A DNA stretch of 64,000 nt from Rhodococcus sp. KRD162 (GTDB taxonomy: Bacteria > Actinomycetota > Actinomycetes > Mycobacteriales > Mycobacteriaceae). Each line of letters begins with the position of its first letter. Within the stretch, counting starts at the first letter, position 1. The notes below the pieces were generated by a model. The model worked only from the letters and a program-made list of their open reading frames with translations. It was not told where the DNA came from and did no database searches. A program made the position numbers and the translations under genes. Positions 24,066 to 31,090 of the stretch are shown in pieces. Location of the stretch: positions 302,944-366,943 of the forward strand of contig NZ_JABFAU010000013.1 in assembly GCF_017168335.1 (NCBI RefSeq), read 5' to 3'.

Positions 24066-24314
24066 ATGCGCAACACACTGAACAGAACCTTCACCAGCCT
24101 GTACGCCGTCGCGATGACCGCCTTCCTGGGGCTGGCGTTCACCCTGGTCCTGGCGCAGATCGCCGGTCTCTTCTTCGCGCGGGGAATGTGGATTGCATCC
24201 GCTTCGGATACTCTGCTCCGTCCCGCCATCGTGACCGCCGTCGTCGCAGGTGTGCTCGGCTTCTGCGTCTTCAATTTCCAAGGGAAAACGGTGATCGAAG
24301 ACGAGGCAGATTGA
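24066..24314 (+). CDS. Small two-helix membrane protein, possible permease partner
   Basis: The 82-residue protein has two hydrophobic segments (about residues 13-36 and 50-70) with a short charged tail. A TAGGAG ribosome site precedes its ATG, nine bases after the permease stop. Known TRAP small subunits have four helices and about 160-180 residues, so this is half that size. Position suggests an accessory subunit of the DctM-like permease. I do not recognise a family. Confidence 0.7.
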   Translation: MRNTLNRTFTSLYAVAMTAFLGLAFTLVLAQIAGLFFARGMWIASASDTLLRPAIVTAVVAGVLGFCVFNFQGKTVIEDEAD

Positions 24315-24368
24315 CACCTGCTGCCGATCGATCGCCCCCACTACGGACCACCGCGCCCGCCGGGAGTG

Positions 24369-24485
24369 TCAACACCTGGACCCTTCATCGCGGTCATGGA
24401 GGGTCCAGATGTCGGATACCTTCTCGGACCGCCCGGATGGACGCCTGCGTCCGGACGAGAACCGGCTACTGCCGGCTCAGATTGA
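24369..24485 (+). pseudogene. Remnant of a second sterol desaturase gene 3' end
   Basis: Bases 24411-24510 match 20211-20310 at 91 of 100 positions, and 24369-24388 match 20131-20150 at 18 of 20; 38 bases of the intact gene are missing between. In frame it reads VGYLLGPPGWTPASGREPATAGSD and ends at TGA (24483), probably the original end of the hydroxylase. Its end overlaps the convergent YceI gene's stop, so this end has kept the ancestral junction. Confidence 0.75.
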
Positions 24486-25155
24486 CCAGAAAGTCGATGG
24501 TTCCCGACGGATCGACCGTGACGAAACCGAGTGACGGCGGCTCGATCTCGTAGTCGGACCAGGTCGTCGGAATGGAACCCGAGGTGATGAGTGTGTCCCC
24601 GGACAGCAGCACCTCCATCTCGACCGACACCGGACGGGTCTGATCCTTGAGAGTCAATGTGCCTTCGGCCGTGACGGTTCCGGTGGTGCCGTCCTTGGGC
24701 AGCGAGGACAGGTCGATCGGTGAGTCGATCGAGAAGGTCGCCGTCGGATACGTGGCGGTGTCGAGGATGTTTCCGCGGAACTGACTGTCGCGACGGTCGC
24801 TGTCCGTGCTGATCGAGTTCGTCAGAACCACGATCTGTCCGTCGGTCAGGGTGTCGTCGGCGATGGTCACATTGCCCGCGACCTCGGTCGTCGATCCGAC
24901 GACCGTCACGTCGGAGCCGTTGAGAAGCTCGTCGACGGTATAGCCCGCGGCCGTGGTGTTGGCGTCGTCGCCAGGGGTGACGATCCATCGTCCGTCGATG
25001 GACTCGACCGTTGCCGCTTCGGCACCGGAGGTGGACACCGTCGCCGCGGGGGCGTCGTCGCCTTCGAACGAGGCATAGATCTTGGGGCCGAAGTACAGCC
25101 CGAGCGCCACCAGAACGATGACCGTTACGCCTGTTATCCACCATTTCTTACTCAT
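24466..25155 (-). CDS. Membrane-anchored YceI-family protein
   Basis: The 229-residue protein starts with MSKKWWITGVTVIVLVALGLYFGPKIYASF, a single transmembrane anchor (residues about 7-25), then a linker and a YceI lipocalin-like barrel (GRWIVTPGDD, GSTTEVAGNVTIADDTLTDGQIVVL, FRGNILDTATYPTATFSI, GTLTLKDQTRPVSVEMEVLL, DYEIEPPSLGFVTVDPSGTIDFLVNL). YceI proteins bind amphiphilic molecules such as polyisoprenoids. The ATG at 25155 lacks a strong ribosome site; an upstream TTG is an alternative. A second YceI gene without anchor is at 40503. Its 3' end is duplicated, degraded, at 20281-20341. Confidence 0.88.
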   Translation of the reverse strand: MSKKWWITGVTVIVLVALGLYFGPKIYASFEGDDAPAATVSTSGAEAATVESIDGRWIVTPGDDANTTAAGYTVDELLNGSDVTVVGSTTEVAGNVTIADDTLTDGQIVVLTNSISTDSDRRDSQFRGNILDTATYPTATFSIDSPIDLSSLPKDGTTGTVTAEGTLTLKDQTRPVSVEMEVLLSGDTLITSGSIPTTWSDYEIEPPSLGFVTVDPSGTIDFLVNLSRQ

Positions 25156-25263
25156 GAGTTTCGATACTAGTTTCAGCTTCAAGCTGGCGCCTGGCAACTC
25201 CCTGAGAGTTTTGTCCGTTTCCTGCGTGCACGTCTGTCGGTGTCGCCAGGCACAATGGAAATC

Positions 25264-26274
25264 ATGGATCCGGTGGACGCACTTCGAGAGATCGGATACT
25301 GGCTCGAACGCTCTCGCTCGGACACCCACCGCGTCAAGGCATACCGTCGGGCCGCGGATGTCGTCGAATCCCTCAGTGCTACACAGCGATCTGAGCACGA
25401 GAAGGCGAACAGCTGGGCCTCGTTGCCCGGCATCGGCGCGAAGACCTCACTGATCATCCGCCAAGCGCTCACCCAGGACGTCCCGGACTATCTCAGCGAG
25501 CAGCGCCGCGCCGCGGAGCCCATCGGCAACAACGACCTCCGCGCCGCATTGAAGGGTGATCTGCACACGCATTCCAACTGGTCCGACGGCGGCAGCCCGA
25601 TCGAGGAGATGATGCGCACCGCCGCCGGGATCGGTCACGAGTACTGCGCGCTGACCGACCATTCCCCGCGTCTGAAAGTCGCGAACGGCCTTACCGCCGA
25701 GCGCCTGCGCGCACAACTCGACATCGTCGCCGAACTCAACGAGCAACTGGCACCGTTCCGCATCCTCACCGGGATCGAGGTCGACATCCTCGACGACGGA
25801 TCGCTCGACCAGGACGAGGGCCTGCTCGCCGAGCTCGATGTGGTGGTGGCAAGCGTGCACTCCAATCTGCGCGCCGACTCGGTGGCGATGACCAAACGCA
25901 TGGTCACCGCCATCGCCAACCCGCATGTCGACATCCTCGGCCACTGCACCGGACGGCTCGTCGAAGGCGCACGCGGCACCAGACCCGAGTCGACGTTCGA
26001 CGCACCCGTGGTGTTCGAGGGCTGCCGCCAGTTCGGCACTGCCGTGGAAATCAACGCAAGGCCCGAACGGCAGGATCCGCCCGAACGGCTGATCGACATC
26101 GCCCTCGAACGAGACTGCCTGTTCGCCATCGACACCGACGCGCATGCACCTGGCCAGCTCGACTGGCAGGGGTACGGCTGCGTTCGCGCCGAAGCCCGCG
26201 GCGTGCCCGCAGAGCGCGTCATCAACACCTGGTCGCTCGACGACCTGCTCGCGTGGACGGCCCACCGCACGTGA
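25264..26274 (+). CDS. PHP-domain phosphoesterase with N-terminal helix-hairpin-helix
   Basis: The 336-residue protein has an N-terminal helical part resembling the 8-kDa and helix-hairpin-helix region of family X DNA polymerases (RVKAYRRAADVVESL, LPGIGAKTSLIIRQAL), then a PHP domain at about residues 100-335. Its metal-binding motifs are GDLHTHSNWSDG, ALTDHS, GIEVDI, VVASVHS, DILGHCTG and AIDTDAH. There is no polymerase palm domain, so it is a standalone PHP hydrolase of the YcdX/histidinol-phosphatase-like kind. ATG at 25264 (GGAA upstream) or 25255. Its stop overlaps the start of the esterase gene by four bases. Substrate unknown; a nucleic-acid 3'-processing role is possible. Confidence 0.88.
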   Translation: MDPVDALREIGYWLERSRSDTHRVKAYRRAADVVESLSATQRSEHEKANSWASLPGIGAKTSLIIRQALTQDVPDYLSEQRRAAEPIGNNDLRAALKGDLHTHSNWSDGGSPIEEMMRTAAGIGHEYCALTDHSPRLKVANGLTAERLRAQLDIVAELNEQLAPFRILTGIEVDILDDGSLDQDEGLLAELDVVVASVHSNLRADSVAMTKRMVTAIANPHVDILGHCTGRLVEGARGTRPESTFDAPVVFEGCRQFGTAVEINARPERQDPPERLIDIALERDCLFAIDTDAHAPGQLDWQGYGCVRAEARGVPAERVINTWSLDDLLAWTAHRT

Positions 26275-27185
26275 ACCGTCGCCACTTCCTCTCCGGCCTG
26301 TTGACGGTCGCGCTGGTGGGCTGCAGCTCCACCGACATCGATTCCTCGCCGAGTACCGCCGAGACGTATTCTGCTGCGCTGCAACCAGTATCGGGGCCCG
26401 TGGGCGATCCGGTCCGGTTGAAGTACGGATTCGAGCCGGACAACATCGGCGACCTCTACCTTCCCGACAACAACGCCGACTCGCTCCCGGTGGTGGTGAT
26501 GATTCACGGCGGCGGATGGCAGGAAAACCTCGACCTGTCGTACTTCCAGCAGATGGCAGCGGCCATCGCGAACGAAGGCATCGCCGTGTGGAACGTCGAA
26601 TACCGACGCGGGCCGAACAACTGGGCCAACACCCTCTCGGACGTCGACGACGCCACCGAGGCCCTGGCCACCGTCGTACAGGACGCAGCAGGCGGGCGGC
26701 TCGATCTCGACCGGGTCCACCTCGCGGGGCATTCCGCCGGTGGACAACTCGCTGCATGGGTGGCCGCTCGACACCTCATGCCCGTCGACGCGCCCGGAGC
26801 AGAACCGACCATCAAGCCACGCAGTGCCACCATCATGGCCGGTGTCTTCGACATGAAGCGGGCCGCCACCCTCGGTCACGACAAGTTCGTGCCCGCGTTC
26901 CTCGGCGGCATGCCGAACGAGGTACCCGGCCGCTACAAGATCGCGTCCCCCATCGAATACCTCCCCCTCGACGTCCCATTGACAGCGCTGCACGGTGACG
27001 CCGATCAGACGGTCTCGGTGAACCAGAGCCGGGTCTACGTCGACGCAGCAACCAAGGCGGGCAGCACCGACACCGAACTCGTCGTGCTGCCGGGAGCCGG
27101 TCACGGATCGTTCCTCGACCCGAAGAACCTCGCCTGGGCGACCGCGCTGAGCACCATCTCCGGGCGGGCGCAGACTCTGCTCTGA
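26271..27185 (+). CDS. Lipoprotein alpha/beta-hydrolase (esterase)
   Basis: The 304-residue protein begins at a GTG overlapping the PHP stop (GTGA). NRRHFLSGLLTVALVGC is a lipoprotein signal peptide with lipobox LVGC, possibly Tat-type because of the twin arginines. The mature part is an esterase of the BD-FAE/lipase type: oxyanion motif HGGGW, nucleophile GHSAGG, acid in HGDADQTV, and histidine in GAGHGS. It is expected on the outer face of the cytoplasmic membrane, hydrolysing carboxylic esters. Substrate unknown. Translational coupling to a cytosolic PHP enzyme is unusual and may only reflect a shared operon. Confidence 0.88.
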   Translation: MNRRHFLSGLLTVALVGCSSTDIDSSPSTAETYSAALQPVSGPVGDPVRLKYGFEPDNIGDLYLPDNNADSLPVVVMIHGGGWQENLDLSYFQQMAAAIANEGIAVWNVEYRRGPNNWANTLSDVDDATEALATVVQDAAGGRLDLDRVHLAGHSAGGQLAAWVAARHLMPVDAPGAEPTIKPRSATIMAGVFDMKRAATLGHDKFVPAFLGGMPNEVPGRYKIASPIEYLPLDVPLTALHGDADQTVSVNQSRVYVDAATKAGSTDTELVVLPGAGHGSFLDPKNLAWATALSTISGRAQTLL

Positions 27186-27207
27186 CCGAAGGTGGTACAC
27201 AGTTGCG

Positions 27208-27660
27208 ATGAAACGAAGAATCGCCGCTGGACTGTTCGGACTGATCGTGGCCGTCTCGGCTGCAGGCTGCAGCGAAAACTCGTCGACCGAGCCACCGTCG
27301 ACCACTCCTGCCGCTACTTCCACCACGACCTCGGAGGCCACCGCGGCCGAATCCACCACCACGGTCGACGCGCCCGCGCCGGAGGCCGACACTGCGTCAC
27401 CCGAGACGCAGGCCACCGAGCCCGCCGCTCCGACCGATCCGACCTCGGGCGTCACCGGCGAAGCGCTCTACCAGCAGACCTGCACCCAGTTTCTGCCGTC
27501 GATCGATGCACTCGAGCAAACCGGGATGTCCGACCGTGCCACCTCGGTCGAGGGTCTGCGCAACGAAATGACCAACTCACCCAGCTGGAGCTCCGTACCG
27601 CCGAGTGATCAGAACGAAATTCTGCGCGGCCTCGATGCCGCCGGCGCGGGGCAGTGCTGA
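27208..27660 (+). CDS. Small Thr/Ala/Pro-rich lipoprotein
   Basis: The 150-residue protein has a signal peptide (MKRRIAAGLFGLIVAVSAAGC) with lipobox SAAGC, then about 60 residues of Thr, Ser, Ala, Pro and Glu that look like an extended spacer. A compact C-terminal domain of about 65 residues holds two cysteines (QQTCTQF and the final GQC), which could form a disulfide. It follows the esterase by 22 bases in the same direction. No family recognised; cell-surface location is likely. Confidence 0.8.
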   Translation: MKRRIAAGLFGLIVAVSAAGCSENSSTEPPSTTPAATSTTTSEATAAESTTTVDAPAPEADTASPETQATEPAAPTDPTSGVTGEALYQQTCTQFLPSIDALEQTGMSDRATSVEGLRNEMTNSPSWSSVPPSDQNEILRGLDAAGAGQC

Positions 27661-27718
27661 ACGTCCGAGTCGCTGCGCACGGGGTGTCTCGGTCGCCGTA
27701 TCCGCGCCCGAGCCCTGA

Positions 27719-27806
27719 CAAACGCGCGCGCGTTCGCCAGGTGCGCGCGAAATAGCCCCGAATCCGACGCGAATCCGCGCGCGTCCAACGAATGCGCGCG
27801 CGTTTG
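27719..27806. repeat. Alternating-CG imperfect inverted repeat
   Basis: Arms CAAACGCGCGCGCGTTCG (27719-27736) and CGAATGCGCGCGCGTTTG (27789-27806) are complementary at 17 of 18 positions, and further CGCGCG runs lie between them (27742-27749, 27775-27782). The runs alternate purine and pyrimidine and could adopt Z-form or extrude a hairpin. It follows the lipoprotein gene and precedes the tRNA-Ser terminator. Possible transcription terminator for the plus strand. Confidence 0.55.
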
Positions 27807-27828
27807 CGGCGAAACCGGCGCACAAAAA

Positions 27829-27860
27829 AGCTCCCCACCTGCGTGAACAGGTGGGGAGCT
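27829..27860 (-). terminator. Intrinsic terminator of tRNA-Ser
   Basis: A perfect 13-bp stem (27829-27841 with 27848-27860, loop of six) is followed on the minus strand by six T residues (27824-27829 read as A on the plus strand). It begins two bases after the encoded CCA end of the tRNA gene. This is a textbook rho-independent terminator. Confidence 0.9.
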
Positions 27861-27861
27861 G

Positions 27862-27952
27862 TGGCGGTGGCGGAGGGATTTGAACCCTCGGACGGGGATT
27901 ACCCGTCACACGCTTTCGAGGCGTGCTCCTTAGGCCGCTCGGACACGCCACC
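27862..27952 (-). tRNA. tRNA-Ser(CGA)
   Basis: The acceptor stem GGTGGCG (5' end at 27952) pairs with CGCCACC (27866-27872), with discriminator G and an encoded CCA (27862-27864). The T arm contains GGTTCAAATCC. The anticodon CGA (27916-27918 on the plus strand reads TCG) decodes UCG serine codons. The long variable arm (GACGGGTAATCCCCGTC) marks a class II serine tRNA. About 91 nucleotides including CCA. A strong terminator follows directly. Confidence 0.96.
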
Positions 27953-28030
27953 GCAGAAGACTGTACCGGAATGAGCGCCTGAGGCTAAATCGCCTGCTCA
28001 GGGGCACTATTCCCCTGAGAAAGAAGCTCG

Positions 28031-28486
28031 TCAGCGCTGGCGGGCGAAGAATCGAGTGAGCAGCTCCGCGCACTCGGCTTCCAACACTCCGCCGCGTACC
28101 TGTGGCCGGTGCGTGAGTCTTCGGTCGCGCACGACGTCCCACAGCGAGCCGACGGCTCCGGTCTTGGGTTCCCAGGCCCCGAACACCACGGCCGAGACCC
28201 GGGCCAGCACCAACGCTCCCGCGCACATCGTGCAGGGTTCGAGCGTGACGGCCAGAGTGCAGTCTTCGAGTCGCCAGCCGTCACCGTGTACCGCGGCCGC
28301 GCGACGCAAGGCGAGCACTTCCGCGTGCGCGGTGGGGTCGCCCGACGCCTCCCGTGCGTTGCAGGCCCGGGCGATCTCACGTCCCGTGCCGTCGAACACG
28401 ACGGCACCGACGGGTACGTCGGCATCCGATGCCTGCGCCGCGGCCGAGAGTGCTGCTCGGATCATGTCGGCGTCGGGCACTGCCAT
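28031..28486 (-). CDS. tadA: tRNA-specific adenosine deaminase
   Basis: The 151-residue enzyme deaminates adenosine 34 to inosine in tRNA-Arg(ACG). It shows the cytidine/adenosine deaminase zinc site: HAEVLAL with the catalytic Glu and PCTMCAGAL with the two cysteines, plus the family's VPVGAVV and NAREASGDPTAHAE. Length is typical. It is preceded by the TadA-associated gene with a three-base gap, so the two are probably co-transcribed. The same order (tadA, partner, divergent tyrA) is known to me from mycobacteria. The nearby tRNA-Ser is not a TadA substrate. Confidence 0.95.
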   Translation of the reverse strand: MAVPDADMIRAALSAAAQASDADVPVGAVVFDGTGREIARACNAREASGDPTAHAEVLALRRAAAVHGDGWRLEDCTLAVTLEPCTMCAGALVLARVSAVVFGAWEPKTGAVGSLWDVVRDRRLTHRPQVRGGVLEAECAELLTRFFARQR

Positions 28487-28489
28487 CGG

Positions 28490-29029
28490 TCAGCGCCGCA
28501 GCTTGTTCACCGCTGCGGAGAACTCGTCCTCGAAGCCCAGGCGTTCGGCGATTGCCTGCAGTTGCTCGTCGGGATAGTCGTCGGTCTCGGCGACGATGAT
28601 GCCCAGCAGGGCCTCGGGTAGTCCGAGATCGGCGAGTAGGGCGAGATCGCCTTCCTCGTAGGGTTCGATGTCGTCGAGTTCGTCGGGGTCGAGGTCGGGG
28701 ATTTCGATGTTGAGGGCGTCGAGGACGTCCGCGGCAATTTCGTAGTCGACGGCGGCGACCGCGTCGGACAGCAGTAGTCGAGTGCCGGACGGTGCGGGAC
28801 GCAGGATCACGAAGAATTCCTCGTCCACGTCGAGCAGTCCGAACACTGCCCCCGAGCTGCGGAGTTCACGCAGTTCGGTCTCTGCCGCCGACAGACTGGT
28901 CAGGGCGTCGTCGGACAGTGGCGTCACGGTCCATTTGCCGTCCTCTCGGACAACTGCGACGCCGAATCCCTCGAGGTCGTCGTACTCCGATGCGGATGCA
29001 CGATTGTCTTTCGCGCGCTGTGCGGCCAT
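28490..29029 (-). CDS. tRNA adenosine deaminase-associated protein
   Basis: The roughly 179-residue acidic protein has the conserved start SEYDDLEGFGVAVVREDGKWTVTPL, a middle LRELRSSGAVFGLLDVDEEFFVILRPAPSGTRLLLSDAVAAVDYEIAADVLDAL, and a C-terminus rich in Asp and Glu. It matches the actinobacterial family usually found beside tadA. The start could be the ATG at 29029 or a GTG at 29071 that abuts GGGAG. Function is not established; conserved linkage suggests a tRNA-editing or regulatory role. Confidence 0.85.
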   Translation of the reverse strand: MAAQRAKDNRASASEYDDLEGFGVAVVREDGKWTVTPLSDDALTSLSAAETELRELRSSGAVFGLLDVDEEFFVILRPAPSGTRLLLSDAVAAVDYEIAADVLDALNIEIPDLDPDELDDIEPYEEGDLALLADLGLPEALLGIIVAETDDYPDEQLQAIAERLGFEDEFSAAVNKLRR

Positions 29030-29109
29030 GCGCGCAACGGTAGTCCGGTTGGGGCCGGTATTCGAAGTCACCTCCCATGGACACCATGTACCTGTGCCAA
29101 TCTGGTCGG

Positions 29110-30063
29110 GTGACTTCTTCCTCTGTGTGCGTTCTCGGTCTCGGATTGATCGGTGGGTCGATTCTGCGGGCAGCCCATCGCGCCGGCCGTCCGGTGTGGG
29201 GGTGGAACAGATCGGCCGAGGCGATCGCTGGCGCTGCCGCCGATGGATACGACGTCGGAACCGACTTGGCAGCGGCCCTGAGCAGGGCAGCAGCCGAGGA
29301 TGCGTTGATCGTGATCGCCGTCCCGATGCCTGCCGTCGACTCGGTTCTGGCTGCTGTCTGCGAGCATGCGCCCGCAGCTGCGCTCACCGATGTCGTCAGC
29401 GTCAAGGCCGAGGTGGCTGCTGCGGTCGAAGCGCGCGGATTGCAGGCACGCTACGTCGGCGGGCATCCGATGGCCGGGACCAGCTCCTCGGGTTGGTCGG
29501 CCACCGATCCCTCCTTGTTCGTCGACGCGGTGTGGGTGGTGGGAACGGACGCAGGAGTCGACGCCGAGGTGTGGGTCGAGGTGGCGCGGCTCGCCCTCGA
29601 CTGTGGTTCGGTGGTGGTGCCTGCTGGAAGCGACGAACACGATCGTGCGGTCGCCAGGATCTCGCACCTGCCGCATCTGCTGGCCGAGACCCTCGCGATC
29701 GTGGGGGCTGCCGGCGGACCGTTGGCATTGGGCCTGGCTGCGGGCTCGTTCCGGGACGGCACTCGGGTGGCGTCGTCCTCGCCGAATCTGGTCCGCGCGA
29801 TGACCGAGGGCAATGCGGCCGCGCTACGAACCGCGCTCGACGAGGCGATGGACACGCTGTCGGCGGCCCGCGCGGAACTGGACGAGGCCTCGACGAAAGC
29901 ACTGGTCGACGCCGGTCACGCCGCTCGCCTGCAGTACGAGCAGCACGAGCGATTCGAGATCGCCGGCATCACCCCGGGCGAGCCGGGGTGGCGGGAGAAG
30001 ATGCGGGACGCGGGTCGACGCGGTGGCGTTGTGCGTCAGATCCGTTCGGCCAACGCCGGGTAG
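29110..30063 (+). CDS. tyrA: Prephenate dehydrogenase
   Basis: The 317-residue protein converts prephenate to 4-hydroxyphenylpyruvate for tyrosine synthesis. The N-terminal Rossmann motif is VCVLGLGLIGGSILRAAHRAG, followed by ALTDVVSVKAEVAAAV, the substrate-site GGHPMAGTSSSGW, and SHLPHLLAETLA, with an all-helical C-terminal dimerisation part. There is no ACT domain or fused chorismate mutase. The GTG at 29110 is used; an ATG further upstream has no family-like sequence after it. Its product is also the substrate of HppD, encoded at 50668. The last 28 bases overlap the convergent gene. Confidence 0.93.
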   Translation: MTSSSVCVLGLGLIGGSILRAAHRAGRPVWGWNRSAEAIAGAAADGYDVGTDLAAALSRAAAEDALIVIAVPMPAVDSVLAAVCEHAPAAALTDVVSVKAEVAAAVEARGLQARYVGGHPMAGTSSSGWSATDPSLFVDAVWVVGTDAGVDAEVWVEVARLALDCGSVVVPAGSDEHDRAVARISHLPHLLAETLAIVGAAGGPLALGLAAGSFRDGTRVASSSPNLVRAMTEGNAAALRTALDEAMDTLSAARAELDEASTKALVDAGHAARLQYEQHERFEIAGITPGEPGWREKMRDAGRRGGVVRQIRSANAG

Positions 30064-30662
30064 TCGAGGACGAAACCGTCCGAATCGACCTTCACCGACG
30101 CCGTGGAGACCGGCGAGATGACGTAGATGCCGTCGGCACCACTGCTGTAGGTCAAGGTGGCCTCTTGAATGCTCAGGTCGAGCAGATTGACGTAGACGGT
30201 CGGCACCTCGACGTCCTGGACCTGAGTGTGCAGACCGAATCGGCGGATCGGCAGAGTGTTGAAGAACGGGCTCAGAACCATGTCCACGTCGAGCGCGCCG
30301 CTGTAGGTCGAACGTTGATGGCTGCTGCTGTTCTCCACCATCCAGTAGCCCTCGTCGTCTCGGCTGACCGATGCCTGCCGGTCGCCGGAGGACAGCGAGG
30401 TGCGGACCGAGAGCCGTTTGGTGACGCCGTACTCGTCGGTCACCAGGTCGTAGGAGGCACTGAATGCGGGATGGTCGGCGCACTCGGCACCGATGATGCG
30501 TCCGGCTGCCTTGATCCGGTTGCCGGAGAGCTGGACGCGCACGGACTCCATACGAGGAACATCGTGGGCTCGCCACGTCAGGATCGAGGGCCAGGTTTTC
30601 GCGTCGGCGGCGTCAGACGCGGGGACGGAGGCATGCTCGGCACCCGATGCTGGAGTGATCAC
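30036..30662 (-). CDS. Putative glycolipid-binding domain protein
   Basis: The 208-residue protein matches the putative glycolipid-binding family (formerly DUF1089, PA1994-like): ILTWRAHDVPRMESVRVQLSGNRIKAAGRIIG, VTDEYGVTKRLSV, SRDDEGYWMVENSSSHQRSTYSGALDVDMVLSPFFNTLPIRRFGLH, and a final beta-rich part. The fold is an eight-stranded barrel-like sandwich related to LolA/LolB. No signal peptide is obvious. Its 3' end overlaps tyrA by 28 bases. The ligand in this organism is unknown. Confidence 0.82.
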   Translation of the reverse strand: MITPASGAEHASVPASDAADAKTWPSILTWRAHDVPRMESVRVQLSGNRIKAAGRIIGAECADHPAFSASYDLVTDEYGVTKRLSVRTSLSSGDRQASVSRDDEGYWMVENSSSHQRSTYSGALDVDMVLSPFFNTLPIRRFGLHTQVQDVEVPTVYVNLLDLSIQEATLTYSSGADGIYVISPVSTASVKVDSDGFVLDYPALAERI

Positions 30663-30739
30663 CCACCTACGGTATGCGACAAGCCCCGCCGAAGAACAAG
30701 CGGACGTGCCTTTTACCCGCGTTTACTACAGTGATACCC

Positions 30740-31081
30740 GTGACAACAGAGCACTCGGGCGGCGGGCAGTTCGATTTCGCCCACTCCGAACAGGCCGCGA
30801 AGAGTCGACAGGACAAGGCGACGGCTCTGGCGCGCTACGTCTGGGATCGCGGCATCAGCGGCGGCGAGCTCCTCGAACTCACCGACGCCGTCCGCCGAAA
30901 ACTGGCGCGCGCCGCCGATCTGCACCCACCGAGCACGATGGAAACGTGGACGATCGTGGCCGAGTTGCTCGACCGGAAGTCCGCGTGGGCGGCCGAGCAT
31001 CCCAGTCACGACGGCGCGACGCCCCGGCACTCCGACGAGAAGATCATGTGGGTCAAGCCGCCCATCACGCCCTGGACCTAA
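30740..31081 (+). CDS. Small conserved-type protein of unknown function
   Basis: The 113-residue protein (VTTEHSGGGQFDFAHSEQAAKSRQDKATALARYVWDRG) is mostly helical, with a conserved-looking end EKIMWVKPPITPWT. No signal peptide, membrane segment or motif is visible. The GTG at 30740 is the best internal start, though the ribosome site is weak and a GTG at 30731 is possible. It lies between two minus-strand genes. I do not recognise the family. Confidence 0.6.
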   Translation: MTTEHSGGGQFDFAHSEQAAKSRQDKATALARYVWDRGISGGELLELTDAVRRKLARAADLHPPSTMETWTIVAELLDRKSAWAAEHPSHDGATPRHSDEKIMWVKPPITPWT

Positions 31082-31090
31082 CAGCGAAAC

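Noticed and set aside
24341-25144. 267-codon minus-strand frame overlapping the YceI gene
   Set aside because: Arg/His/Asp-rich shadow frame; the YceI frame carries the conserved protein.
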